The notes below the pieces were generated by a model that had not been told where the DNA came from, ran no database searches, and was given only the letters and a program-made list of their open reading frames with translations. From Candidatus Electrothrix aestuarii (GTDB taxonomy: Bacteria; Desulfobacterota; Desulfobulbia; Desulfobulbales; Desulfobulbaceae), in NCBI GenBank assembly GCA_032595685.2, contig CP159373.1:3685907-3749906 (forward strand): a DNA stretch of 64,000 nucleotides, read 5' to 3'. Position 1 is the first letter of the stretch. Every line of letters starts with the position of its first letter. The position numbers and the translations under genes are program-made. Shown piece after piece: positions 44,617 through 53,129 of the stretch.

Positions 44617-46204
44617 ACCCGCAGGGGAGCATTCCCATAAAGTAGGTCAAATGACACTTGCGGCTTTCAGGGAAAAAACATGCTCTCTCAGCATGTTCCA
44701 TCGACCGGCTTTATAGTGCGCTCGTAAATACAACATGGCCTCCGCTGTTTCCTGCAACCAGAACAGCGAAGCGCCCTTGAGGCGCAGATTGACCACTCTG
44801 CGTATCGCGCTCTCGACGGAACCACTCCCGATCGGCAAACTTTTTTCCGCGACATCAGAATACAGCATGCGATGCATGTTTCGGATAAAATAATCCCGCT
44901 CTGTTTTAAGCTTCTTATTTCGACTCCTGCGATAAAGCTCTTTTATCGCCTCAACCACTTCCTGACTTCCGCCGTTTTTCAACATGGCTCTATGTTTCGC
45001 AAACCATCGCCTTCTTTGTGCCGGTTTTAGTTTTTTCTGCAATCCGGCCACCTTATTCAGGTGCTCGGCAGCATGATAAAAATCAAGAAGTTCATGACAC
45101 TGATCGGGGGCAAGGCCGAGTGACGCGAACAGCTTACCGACACGATTCCATATCCATCGGGCACCGTCGGCGACAAACAACACTTTCGCCGCCTCGTTCA
45201 CATTGATCTTTTCAAGATAAAAACGCAGGAGGGAAAAAACAGCGTCCGGCCCTTTCATACTCGCATCTATAAACGGTGCAAAGCTCCTGTCCACTTTACC
45301 TTGAGCGTTAACCGTATGAATAATCAGTAATTTGGGCTCTCTCCATGCGCCATGATACCCTGAGCGTCCCTTTTTAGTTTTCGGACCGCGCTTCTTTTCC
45401 CGTATCCGAACACGCCCCCCGTCCACGGAAACAACGACCCGGCAACCGGACAATGTCTCGGAAAATCTGTATCCCTCAGTCCGGGCCGACAACTTCGCAC
45501 GTTGAGCGTAGCGTCGGCAGGTATTGCATATCTTTTTGATATCAAGAGATATCCCCCTGTCACCCATAACCTGCCGGGCTTCAGCATAAGATCCGACAAT
45601 GACCGCTGTCGAGCTGATTTCAGAAGCAAGTTTCGGCGTCAGGCGATCATGTATGCCCAGGAGAAACAGGCCCGGATAAATGCCGTTTCTCTTTTTTCGT
45701 CTTTTATCTTTTTGGGCCGCCCGGCTGAAGTAGCTCGCCACCACCGTAATCATTACCCCGAATGAAGTCGATATGTTAACTTCCCGCACACCCTGATTCT
45801 TCAGTTTTTTAGGAACAGAGCGTATCACTTTCTTTTCCTCGCCCCGAATCTCGTTTCTTTTCAGACTGTTCTGTATTTTCAGTGCGATGATACGAGCAGC
45901 GAGCTTGTTTGTTATTTCAACTGTCCGTTGTTCGACCTCATGCAGGGAATCGGGATCTTTGATATGAGATTCCTCATTAATCAGCCATTCAATTTCAAGC
46001 TGGCTGTCATAGATATCGTTTTCCAATATGCCAAGATTTCCTTCGACGGAACAAGTTACCTTTCTCATGATTTGCTGTCCTGAATTTAAGAAAAATGATT
46101 CAGGATGCTGTTACTTCCATGAATTGCTCCGGATGTCTTGCAAAAAACAGATCAACAGTCAAAAAAAGTACATTCCTACTTTTTGGGAATGCTCCCACCC
46201 GCAG
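44617..46204 (-). mobile_element. Complete insertion sequence with 8-bp target duplication
   Basis: The element proper is 44625-46196 (1572 bases). Its 22-base terminal inverted repeats (44625-44646 and 46175-46196) match at 21 of 22 positions and begin GGGAGCATTCCC, which is itself a palindrome. The 8-base target duplication ACCCGCAG flanks it at 44617-44624 and 46197-46204. One transposase gene fills it. The intact frame, ends and duplication suggest a recent insertion. Confidence 0.95.
44647..46068 (-). CDS. DDE transposase (ISKra4-like)
   Basis: A 473-residue transposase. VVVSVDGGRVRIREK holds the first catalytic Asp, VLFVADGARWIWNRVGKL the second, and SLPIGSGSVESAIRRVVNLRLKG the region of the catalytic Glu. 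The DFYHAAEHLNKVAGLQ segment is also typical. I place it near ISKra4/ISLre2-type elements from these motifs, but the family is not certain. The stop lies directly against the left inverted repeat, and the gene is full length. Confidence 0.88.
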   Translation of the reverse strand: MRKVTCSVEGNLGILENDIYDSQLEIEWLINEESHIKDPDSLHEVEQRTVEITNKLAARIIALKIQNSLKRNEIRGEEKKVIRSVPKKLKNQGVREVNISTSFGVMITVVASYFSRAAQKDKRRKKRNGIYPGLFLLGIHDRLTPKLASEISSTAVIVGSYAEARQVMGDRGISLDIKKICNTCRRYAQRAKLSARTEGYRFSETLSGCRVVVSVDGGRVRIREKKRGPKTKKGRSGYHGAWREPKLLIIHTVNAQGKVDRSFAPFIDASMKGPDAVFSLLRFYLEKINVNEAAKVLFVADGARWIWNRVGKLFASLGLAPDQCHELLDFYHAAEHLNKVAGLQKKLKPAQRRRWFAKHRAMLKNGGSQEVVEAIKELYRRSRNKKLKTERDYFIRNMHRMLYSDVAEKSLPIGSGSVESAIRRVVNLRLKGASLFWLQETAEAMLYLRAHYKAGRWNMLREHVFSLKAASVI

Positions 46205-46323
46205 AGAGTGGTTTTTTACCCGTTTTTAAGATTTCTATTTACTTTTTTTTTAGATTAGATATAATTTTTATATTAAAAACAGTATGATGCATTTCTCTTT
46301 AAATCTTAGATAATTAAGCTATT

Positions 46324-47097
46324 ATGTTTAGAAAACACTTCGTTTGGTTCTTCATTTTATTCTTTTTGGTGGCAAGTAATGTTCATGCTAAAAATTGCAA
46401 GAAAGGTAAACCATGCGGAAATTCATGTATAGCTAGATCGAAAACATGTCATAAAGGTTCAGGTTCTTCATCTTCAAGTTCTTCATCTTCAAGTTATTCA
46501 TCACCAAGTTATTCATCACCAAGTTATTCATCACCAAGTTATTCATCGCCAAGTTATTCATCGCCGCGATCTAAAAAGAGAAAAACAACAAAGAGAAAAA
46601 CAACAGGGAGGTATGCACCGACAGCAAGTTACACTTCGCCAAGAAGATCATTCCCTGTAGATAACTTTGATGAAGAAGAGACGGAAAAAAAACCAGTAAC
46701 AATAAGAAGTCGTGTTTCTATGATAGACGATTCAGATATTTTTGAGACGAACAATAAAAAATGCAAAAAAATTGTCCTTTATGGCATTGATGCCCCGGAA
46801 GAAGATCAGCCTTTTGGTCATGAGGCAAAAGATTTTCTTAGCAAAAAGATTTTCAAGAAAAAAATAAAAGCAAAAGTGTACGATCAAAAGGAGGATGGTA
46901 CAAATATTGCTCTTGTGTTTGCCGGAGGAAAAAACATCAATGAATTAATGATTAAAAGTGGTTATGCATGGGTTTATCAACCTTCATGTGATGAATCGTT
47001 TTGTGATGAGTGGGTTAAGTATGAAGAGGAAGCAAGAGAACAAGAAAAAGGGTTGTGGGGAAAACCGGGACGTATTCCACCTTGGATCTGGAGATAA
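46324..47097 (+). CDS. Secreted staphylococcal-nuclease-fold protein, catalytic arginines lost
   Basis: A 257-residue protein. A signal peptide ends at NVHA (residue 22); GKPCGNSCI follows, then a Ser-rich linker with five tandem YSSPS units (about 58-81) and a basic stretch. Residues about 125-247 are an SNase-like domain (LYGIDAPE, FGHEAKDFL, INELMIKSGYAWVY). Aligned with the nuclease, Glu159 is kept, but the two catalytic arginines are Val151 and Thr193, so cleavage activity is doubtful. It may bind nucleic acid or be a decayed nuclease. The gene has low G+C compared with its neighbours and lies beside the insertion sequence. Confidence 0.8.
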   Translation: MFRKHFVWFFILFFLVASNVHAKNCKKGKPCGNSCIARSKTCHKGSGSSSSSSSSSSYSSPSYSSPSYSSPSYSSPSYSSPRSKKRKTTKRKTTGRYAPTASYTSPRRSFPVDNFDEEETEKKPVTIRSRVSMIDDSDIFETNNKKCKKIVLYGIDAPEEDQPFGHEAKDFLSKKIFKKKIKAKVYDQKEDGTNIALVFAGGKNINELMIKSGYAWVYQPSCDESFCDEWVKYEEEAREQEKGLWGKPGRIPPWIWR

Positions 47098-47107
47098 TTT
47101 TTGCTGG

Positions 47108-47204
47108 TGCCCAAGCTTTGCTTGGGCACAGACACCGTGAAGCTCCGCTTCAAACAAGAAGCAAAGCTTCAGAAACAAGAGCACCCAAGCTGGAGCTTGG
47201 GTGC
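47108..47204. repeat. Cluster of AAGCT-core palindromes
   Basis: TGCCCAAGCTTTGCTTGGGCA (47108-47128, near-perfect), GTGAAGCTCCGCTTCA (47138-47153), GAAGCAAAGCTTC (47158-47170) and CACCCAAGC/GCTTGGGTG (47182-47203) follow each other after the nuclease-like gene. They share the core with the palindrome at 1661-1680 and could also end transcription. Confidence 0.65.
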
Positions 47205-47844
47205 TGGAAAAGCCTGGGCACAAGAAACAATATAAGGGATTAACTTCACGATGAAAACAGAGGCAGGAGGCACTACGTTTTGGTTCGGGGAGCCCGGAAA
47301 AATAACCAGAAATATTATTTTTACATTTAGCTCTTGCAATTAAGCGCAACAAGGGTATTATGTTACCTAAATGTAGTTTGATATTTTTTAGCATGTTCTT
47401 TTTGTCGCCGCTATCGCGGTGAATTCAGCAACCATTCTTGGTGCCTTTAAGGTTTCTGCTTTAACTATCTTGAGATGGCCTTTGTGCGTACCGTGTGATA
47501 CGTACTTTTTAATTTCAATTTTTTAACATCAGGTTGTTTTCGACGATATTCTCCTGTAGAGGAGAAGCAGAGTGAAACTTTTTTCGGCAGCTTTTTCCCC
47601 TATAATTTTTACGAAAAAATGAATTGATAGCCCTTGTTGTTCCTGTTTAGGAGAAACGAGCGGACCTTCTTGCTACAGATCATTGAGTAATCACGGTGCA
47701 GATTTGCTCAAAGGATGTGTTTATTGTGGCGTGAGGGGAATTTTAAAAATATTGCGGCAAGGAAGCAGAAAATTGAGAAAATTTTCCGGTTTGCTTGCAG
47801 AAACAATAAAGAAAATTGCAGACACAAAGGTTGGGTCTGTGCAA

Positions 47845-47873
47845 CGGACTGCAAAGGTTGCAATCCGTTTTTT
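47845..47873 (+). terminator. Terminator-like hairpin in the csp leader
   Basis: CGGACTGCA pairs with TGCAATCCG (eight of nine) around AAGGT, followed by six T residues, 50 bases before the csp start. It either ends an upstream transcript or acts as an attenuator of the cold-shock gene. Confidence 0.55.
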
Positions 47874-47923
47874 ATCTGAAGATTTCCAATGGAAATCATG
47901 TTCTACACAGGAGTATGAGAAAA

Positions 47924-48124
47924 ATGGCAGAAGGAACAGTAAAGTGGTTTAACGATTCTAAGGGTTTTGGTTTTATTGCACAGGATGGTGGAAAGGACGT
48001 TTTCGTTCATCATTCAGCTATCCAGGCCCAGGGCTTCAAGAGCCTTCAAGAAGGACAGCGGGTGAGCTTTGATGTTGTTGATGGCCCCAAAGGACCGTCA
48101 GCAGAGAACGTTGTTACCCAATAA
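47924..48124 (+). CDS. Cold-shock protein (CspA family)
   Basis: A 66-residue single cold-shock domain. [31 protein letters not shown] contains the RNP-1 (KGFGFI) and RNP-2 (VFVHH) RNA-binding motifs; the end GPSAENVV is typical. It binds single-stranded RNA or DNA and prevents misfolding at low temperature. ATG 47924 has AGGAG ten bases upstream; family length supports it over upstream codons. A 48-residue basic protein follows in the same direction, an arrangement I have seen in related bacteria. Confidence 0.95.
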   Translation: MAEGTVKWFNDSKGFGFIAQDGGKDVFVHHSAIQAQGFKSLQEGQRVSFDVVDGPKGPSAENVVTQ

Positions 48125-48350
48125 GTCCTCCTCACTTGAGATTATCCCTGCTCATAAGAAAACCAGATGATGATGCTCATGTAATGAGGTAACATCTTTA
48201 CTGGTTGTCCTTGTTGTTTAAGGGATTCTTACTCTCTGCGGGAATATATCTCTTGTTTTTTGGTGGAATGCATAATTTCCCACAAAGCAAGAGATTGTTC
48301 CATAGCTATCTCAGCTGAAGTCCTTCCTTCCTCACTCTCAGGAGAGTATC

Positions 48351-48497
48351 TTGGCAAGAAATAACTATTCATTTGAAAAACGAAAGAAAGAGTTAGCAAA
48401 GAAGAAAAAGAAGGAAGAAAAGAAACTGCGTAAGCTGGAACGCAAGCAAGCTCCTCAAGATGAAGAGATGCGATACGAGGATGGAGAGGAAGGCTGA
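48351..48497 (+). CDS. Small basic conserved protein (48 aa), TTG start
   Basis: A 48-residue protein starting with TTG and read as ARNNYSFEKRKKELAKKKK, then EEKKLRKLERKQ and an acidic end (DEEMRYEDGEEG). I recognise this as a widespread small protein of delta-proteobacteria-type genomes whose role is unknown; the N-terminal ARNNYSFEKR signature is the reason for the call. GGAG lies six bases upstream of TTG 48351. It is 226 bases after csp on the same strand. Confidence 0.75.
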   Translation: MARNNYSFEKRKKELAKKKKKEEKKLRKLERKQAPQDEEMRYEDGEEG

Positions 48498-48527
48498 AAA
48501 AATAGAGTATTTTTGGAGGAGAAAAAG

Positions 48528-48941
48528 ATGATGTCCCCACCTCATATTGTGCAGGAAGTGTATAAAAAACTTTCTAGTGGCGACTTTGAGGGCTTTCTGG
48601 ACCTCTGTGATGATGCCATAGAATGGGTCGTGAACGGGCCGGAGACCTTAGAAAAATGCCAAGCTTTTCAGGGGAAAAACGGTGTCCGCCATTTCCTGGA
48701 TATTCTTGGTTCTACCTGGTATGTCAGTTCCTTTGATGTAAAGAGCATTGTGAACGAAAACAATACCGTGGTTGTCCTTGGTGAAGAGACTGGCAGGCAC
48801 ACTGACTCGGAAATATTTTTTGAGAATAGATGGGCCCATGTTTTTGATGTAAAAGACGGTAAAATAGTCCGTTTTCGTGAGTTTCTCTGTCATTGGCCTG
48901 GTGTGCAAAAACCACCGGAAATGACCTGGGATGAAAAATAA
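48528..48941 (+). CDS. SnoaL/NTF2-like domain protein
   Basis: A 137-residue single NTF2-fold domain. HIVQEVYKKLSSGDFEGFLDLCDDAIEWVV, then FQGKNGVRHFLDIL and WAHVFDVKDGKIVRFREF are the helix and strand pattern of SnoaL-like proteins. ATG 48528 follows GGAGGAG; the frame is open five codons further up from a TTG. It lies 30 bases after the 48-residue gene, so the two may share a transcript. The ligand is unknown. It is only distantly like the double-domain protein at 33102. Confidence 0.8.
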   Translation: MMSPPHIVQEVYKKLSSGDFEGFLDLCDDAIEWVVNGPETLEKCQAFQGKNGVRHFLDILGSTWYVSSFDVKSIVNENNTVVVLGEETGRHTDSEIFFENRWAHVFDVKDGKIVRFREFLCHWPGVQKPPEMTWDEK

Positions 48942-49311
48942 TCATAATTCCCACCCCAGCCAGTGAGCGCAACCCTGGGTAACTCCCTGTGGTTTTGCTC
49001 CTGCGCTGATCCTCCTCCCTTTTTTTTCTTTGCTGTGCCCCCTGTAATACCGCGTTACCCTCCTTTCGCTTGAGCTTTTATCCATACCTTTTTTGAGTTT
49101 GCTTCTTTATTACGCATTCAATCATTTCATCTTCCCATTTTTAATGAAAAAATAAGCCAGGATAGGGTAATCTACCCAACATACTGAGTTGTAAATTGAA
49201 GTTGCTCACGCTGGTGCCTATTTGTCGATGGCATAGTGGGAGGAGATCCAAGGATGTTTTTTGGTCTGATGTCTTTTTCTGTTAATGTTTGTATAGCAAG
49301 AGGATCGTGCG
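48942..49311. other. Gap upstream of the accessory island
   Basis: About 370 bases without a gene. T-rich, no clear promoter or repeat is visible. Confidence 0.4.
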
Positions 49312-50583
49312 ATGGAAGAGCTTTCGGGGAGTAAAAAGAGGATAGCTATCATTATATTGCTCGCTGTAATCTTAGGGACTATAGGGCTTGTTTGGAGATC
49401 TGTTCAGGGAATCTGGAATCATCCTGCTACGGTTAATAAGCTGGCAGGGAGTCTTTCACAGATTTGTACAGAGGGTGCAAATTCAAGGGATTATGAAAAA
49501 CGGGTTGCGCTGTTGACGAAATGTATTGAGGATGAGGACTTTGTCCCAAATCAGGAGAGCTCGCTTTATTTCTTCAAACGTGGATTTGGTTATGAAAGTC
49601 TCAAAAAGTATGACCAGGCGCTTGCGGATTATCAGCGGGCGATTGAACTCAAGCCGAGCTATGCAACAGCATATTATAATAGTGGAAACATATATCTTGG
49701 GCAAAAGAAGTACGAAGATGCTTTAACGGCCTATGGTAAGGCTATAGAAATAAACCCAAAGGATTACCTTTTTTTCTTCAACCGTGGTTTTACGTACAGG
49801 CAAATGAAGAAATATGAAGAGGCTATTAAAGATTATACTCAATCGTTAAATTTAAACATAAAATATCCAAATTCTTACCTGGAAAGGGGATATTGTTATA
49901 ATAGGCTAAAGAAACATTTTTTGGCTCTTGGCGATTATAATAACGCGATCCATTATAACCCGAAATATGATCGGGCGTATAATGATAGAGGCTATTTATA
50001 TTTTCGAGCAGGTAAATATGACCTCGCTCTTGCTGATTATAATAAAGCAATTGAAATAAATCCTAGCAATAGCGATCCGCTGGAAAATCGTGGTTTTTTA
50101 TATAATAAAACAGGGAGACATAAATTAGCACTCAATGATTATTTAGCAGCTCGGGAGCTGAAACCTAATAATGCAAGATGTGTCTATAGTATTGGGTATA
50201 CTCATTGGAAGTTGGGGCATATTGATGAGGCTGTGAAATGCTATAAAGAGGCTATGAAAATGGATCCGGGTTTTGGTTGGCCTTACTATAATCTTGCTAT
50301 AATATATTACAGCTCCAATGACCCTCAATATTTTCACCCTGAAGAGGCTATCGAGCTGTTATTAAAGGCTATGGAAATTGATGGAGCTGATATTCTTGCT
50401 TATAACGAGAGCTTGGCAGCTGTTTATGCTAAGGTCGGTGATTTTCAGAAGGCTTTGCAATATCAGCAAGTAGCCGTCGACAAGGCAAGGGGAATGAAGT
50501 GGGAGAAAATAGCAAAGAAAGATCAGCAACGATTAGATGCCTATAAAGAAGGAAAATTGCCTCCCTTAGACATGGAAGAGTAG
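49312..50583 (+). CDS. Membrane-anchored TPR protein
   Basis: A 423-residue protein with one N-terminal membrane helix (residues about 10-28) and eight or more TPR repeats (for example YFFKRGFGYESLKKYDQALA, AYYNSGNIYLGQKKYEDALT, AYNDRGYLYFRAGKYDLALA), so most of it faces one side of the membrane as a protein-binding scaffold. AAGAGGATC precedes ATG 49312. It is the first gene of a same-strand group with a small membrane protein and two nSTAND-like ATPases. A+T content of the repeats is higher than that of the following genes. Confidence 0.85.
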   Translation: MEELSGSKKRIAIIILLAVILGTIGLVWRSVQGIWNHPATVNKLAGSLSQICTEGANSRDYEKRVALLTKCIEDEDFVPNQESSLYFFKRGFGYESLKKYDQALADYQRAIELKPSYATAYYNSGNIYLGQKKYEDALTAYGKAIEINPKDYLFFFNRGFTYRQMKKYEEAIKDYTQSLNLNIKYPNSYLERGYCYNRLKKHFLALGDYNNAIHYNPKYDRAYNDRGYLYFRAGKYDLALADYNKAIEINPSNSDPLENRGFLYNKTGRHKLALNDYLAARELKPNNARCVYSIGYTHWKLGHIDEAVKCYKEAMKMDPGFGWPYYNLAIIYYSSNDPQYFHPEEAIELLLKAMEIDGADILAYNESLAAVYAKVGDFQKALQYQQVAVDKARGMKWEKIAKKDQQRLDAYKEGKLPPLDMEE

Positions 50584-50649
50584 GCAGCTTGTTGAAAAGA
50601 GAGAGATTGCTCCGATAAGACAATCCCGGCGCAGCCGGAAGGAGGAAGT

Positions 50650-51249
50650 ATGGATTTTAAAAAGCATTTTGAACGTGCCTGGCAGGTTCTGATGGAGCAT
50701 TTTGCCCTGGTGCTCGTCAATACCTTGGTGATGATAGTGGTGTCGGTGATCAGCTTTGGTTTTCTGGCCCCCGTGGTTGCGGCGGGCTATATGCAATCCC
50801 TGCTGCTGGCTGTGCGTAAAAACAGGAGGCCAGATGTGAAGGATTTGTTCGCGCATATGGACCTGTTTTTCCCTTTGCTGGGTTTCACTATTCTCTTTAT
50901 AGCGCTTGTCATACTCGGGATGATGCTGGTGGTTTTGCCTGGCATTGCCGTGCTCTTGGCAGGAACCTTCTTTCTCGTCTATCTGCTTCCCCTGATGACG
51001 GATCAGCATCTTGGTCTGATCGAGGCCCTCAAAACCTCGTACGAAATGGCCTTGGAACAACCCATCCATGAGCACGTAGCTGTGGTTGCGGTGCTCATTA
51101 TTCTCGATTCCATTGGCAGCTCCATTGGCGTTGGTGTATTGCTCACGCACCCCTATGCCTGCCTCTTTATCCTTTCTGTGTATGAAGAGAAACGGCGTCG
51201 CCAGATTACCGGGCCGGGCAAGAAACCGCCCGCACCGCCGAACAAGTAG
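50650..51249 (+). CDS. Multi-helix membrane protein of unknown function (199 aa)
   Basis: A 199-residue inner-membrane protein with about five hydrophobic segments (residues about 16-45, 70-100, 105-125 and 150-178). The short loop LLAVRKNRRPDVKDLFAHMDLFFP and the GLIEALKTSYEMALEQP loop recall integral membrane proteins of the DUF975-like kind, but I cannot assign a family. The tail is basic and Pro-rich. GGAGGAAG precedes the ATG. It sits between the TPR protein and the first nSTAND-like ATPase. Confidence 0.8.
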   Translation: MDFKKHFERAWQVLMEHFALVLVNTLVMIVVSVISFGFLAPVVAAGYMQSLLLAVRKNRRPDVKDLFAHMDLFFPLLGFTILFIALVILGMMLVVLPGIAVLLAGTFFLVYLLPLMTDQHLGLIEALKTSYEMALEQPIHEHVAVVAVLIILDSIGSSIGVGVLLTHPYACLFILSVYEEKRRRQITGPGKKPPAPPNK

Positions 51250-51345
51250 GTCCGCCCTGAGTTGCTGCCTTGCTGGTTTTCTTGGCAAGGCAGAGGCGAT
51301 GCTTCCGTTATTTCCTTGCCTTTTTTCATAAAACTTAACGTCACT

Positions 51346-52386
51346 ATGCCGAACTCTTCAACGCATTCCTGCCCCTTTATTGCCGGACCCATGATTACCA
51401 CTCCCAGCCGTTTTGTCGGGCGCAGGGAGGAACTCAATCTCCTTGCCCGCCGGATGGACGGGGCCCAACCCACCAGCGTGAATGTGGTCGGGGAACGCCG
51501 CATGGGCAAGTCTTCCCTGCTCTATCATTTCTTTCAAACCTGGGAGCAGCGGGTCAGCAGTCCTTCCCGTTCTGTCGTGATCTATCTGGATCTCCAGGCC
51601 AAGACTCCGCCGAGCGAGACCGCCTTTTATCAGGCTCTCGGTAGGGAACTGGCCCGGCAGCCCGCAGTGCAGCGGGTGGAATCCCTGCGCAGATCACTCC
51701 TTGCGCCTCCGCGAACGTATCAGGATTTTGCCACCCTCTTGGAGCAATTTACCGACCATGTTCTTCTACCGGTCTTTTGTTTGGATGAGTTTGAGATCCT
51801 GCTTAAATGCGGCGATCCGTTTACAGACAGCTTTTTTGACCGGCTGCGTGGCTGCATGAATGCCGGTCAGCTGATGTTCATCCTTTCCAGTCACAGACCT
51901 CTGGATGTGTATGCCGGGCAACAGAACCTGACCTCGAAATTTTTTAATCTGGGCCATGTGGTGAAGCTGGGAGAGTTCAGCGAGGATGAGGCGGAAGAGC
52001 TGGTGCGTCTGCCTGTTGACGGCGAACCGGCCTTGGACGCGGAAAAACGGCAGTTGGCCCTGGACTGGGGTGGCAAGCATCCTTACTTGTTGCAGATGGC
52101 CGGAACGGTTTTATTTGAGGCGCATCAGCTCGGGAAAAGCATCCGCTGGGCAAAGAAGCGGTTTAAGGAGCAGCAATGCCGGATCAAACCGGTCAGCGTG
52201 TGGAAACGGGGAGCAGGATGGATACTGAAGAAAATGCCAACGTTGCCCGGCCATGTTAAAGACTGCACAGCGATTGTGTTGTTTATCCTGCTGCTGGGCT
52301 TTATTATTGCGGTCGGTTATGGGTGGTGGACTGGGAAGTTGCCCTGGAAGGACGTTCTTGATATTTTGAGTAAGCTGTTGAAATAG
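51346..52386 (+). CDS. nSTAND-like ATPase with C-terminal membrane helix
   Basis: About 346 residues (start uncertain; ATG 51346 or 51391). FVGRREELNLLARRM opens the ATPase; Walker A is VGERRMGKSSLL, Walker B is VFCLDEFEILL, and the arm region holds GEFSEDEAEELVRLPV and GGKHPYLLQMAG. A single helix near the end (FILLLGFIIAVGYGWW) would anchor it in the membrane. The order of motifs is that of nSTAND/AAA-type signal-transduction ATPases and matches the ATPase at 53130 step by step, so the two are probably paralogues. The membrane anchor and neighbours suggest a sensor or defence role; this is inference. Confidence 0.82.
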   Translation: MPNSSTHSCPFIAGPMITTPSRFVGRREELNLLARRMDGAQPTSVNVVGERRMGKSSLLYHFFQTWEQRVSSPSRSVVIYLDLQAKTPPSETAFYQALGRELARQPAVQRVESLRRSLLAPPRTYQDFATLLEQFTDHVLLPVFCLDEFEILLKCGDPFTDSFFDRLRGCMNAGQLMFILSSHRPLDVYAGQQNLTSKFFNLGHVVKLGEFSEDEAEELVRLPVDGEPALDAEKRQLALDWGGKHPYLLQMAGTVLFEAHQLGKSIRWAKKRFKEQQCRIKPVSVWKRGAGWILKKMPTLPGHVKDCTAIVLFILLLGFIIAVGYGWWTGKLPWKDVLDILSKLLK

Positions 52387-52422
52387 CTCTCTTGCTAGGG
52401 GAGAGATCTTTGTGCCTGCCCT

Positions 52423-52848
52423 CTACGAAAGGAATGGGTTTGTAATAACCAGAGATTCGATCTGCTGCCCGTGGTGCAGATCCTCTGAATACAGGACGGC
52501 ACAATTGGCCTGTAAGGCCGCAGTGATAATCATAGAATCATATAGAGTGTATTTCCATCGTTCTGTGATATCTATAGTTTTCCGGTACAGTTCAAGTGAG
52601 CTGAACACTTCGCACAATGGTGCCAGCACTGTATCCAGATATTTGAGACTTTCCTGATGCGACAGGGGAGGGTTGAGCTTTTTCGTGGCAACATTCAGAA
52701 ATTCTTGTATGACCTGAGAACTTATGCAGCCTGTCTGTTCCTTCAGGGCATTCCGAATCAGCTTCTGGGCAACACTTTGTTTTTCTGGTTCATCCCGTTG
52801 AAAAGAGTAGACAAAGATGTTGGTATCAATAAAATATTTATCGCTCAT
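52423..52848 (-). CDS. PIN-domain toxin (VapC-like)
   Basis: A 141-residue PIN-domain RNase. Asp8 in FIDTNIFVY, the acidic residue in SQVIQEFLNV and Asp in YTLYDSMIITAAL form the metal site, followed by YSEDLHHG. It would cleave specific RNAs when its antitoxin is lost. It overlaps the antitoxin gene upstream by 11 bases. The pair is on the opposite strand to the flanking ATPase genes. Confidence 0.88.
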   Translation of the reverse strand: MSDKYFIDTNIFVYSFQRDEPEKQSVAQKLIRNALKEQTGCISSQVIQEFLNVATKKLNPPLSHQESLKYLDTVLAPLCEVFSSLELYRKTIDITERWKYTLYDSMIITAALQANCAVLYSEDLHHGQQIESLVITNPFLS

Positions 52849-53056
52849 TCAACTCGTCTCTGCTGAAGGGGCCGCTCGCCCTTACATGGCTTAACTGATC
52901 CATAAGACGGTCGTATTCATTGTCAATATTGGAAGTTGTGTACCTGTCAAGCCATTGACGGAAGCGGGCATTCAGGGTTGTATGTTCAGACTGTGCTTTT
53001 TTTCTGGCCTTGAAGATCAGACGTTCGTCGGCACTGAGAGTTATGTTTTTTATCAT
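52838..53056 (-). CDS. Antitoxin, ribbon-helix-helix type (VapB-like)
   Basis: A 72-residue antitoxin. The N-terminal part (MIKNITLSADERLIFKARKKAQ) looks like a ribbon-helix-helix DNA-binding dimer half, and the C-terminal acidic part should bind the toxin. AGGAG lies seven bases before the ATG. Overlapping palindromes upstream (53082-53100) are likely sites for autoregulation. Confidence 0.82.
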   Translation of the reverse strand: MIKNITLSADERLIFKARKKAQSEHTTLNARFRQWLDRYTTSNIDNEYDRLMDQLSHVRASGPFSRDELNER

Positions 53057-53081
53057 CTCGTATCTCCTGATTAAGAATTAG

Positions 53082-53100
53082 CACTATCATAGTGTACACT
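53082..53100. promoter_or_regulatory. Overlapping palindromes between VapBC-like genes and the ATPase gene
   Basis: CACTATCATAGTG (53082-53094, perfect, central C) overlaps AGTGTACACT (53091-53100, perfect). They lie 25-44 bases before the antitoxin start and 30 bases before the divergent ATPase start; a toxin-antitoxin complex could bind and control both. Confidence 0.6.
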
Positions 53101-53129
53101 GTCTACTTGCTAGTCACAAGGGATTTTTC

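Larger units (their letters stand above)
47098..47923. other. Long leader region before the cold-shock gene
   Basis: About 830 bases. The first 100 hold the palindrome cluster. The rest is A+T-rich and carries no believable gene (an 89-codon frame at 47683-47952 overlaps the csp start). The end forms the leader of the cold-shock gene with a terminator-like hairpin at 47845-47873. Confidence 0.5.

Noticed and set aside
44310-44657. 115-codon minus-strand frame left of the insertion sequence
   Set aside because: It overlaps the coiled-coil gene and terminator and runs into the inverted repeat; it may include a remnant but cannot be supported as a gene.
47683-47952. 89-codon frame before the cold-shock gene
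   Set aside because: It crosses the terminator-like hairpin and overlaps the csp start; no ribosome binding site.
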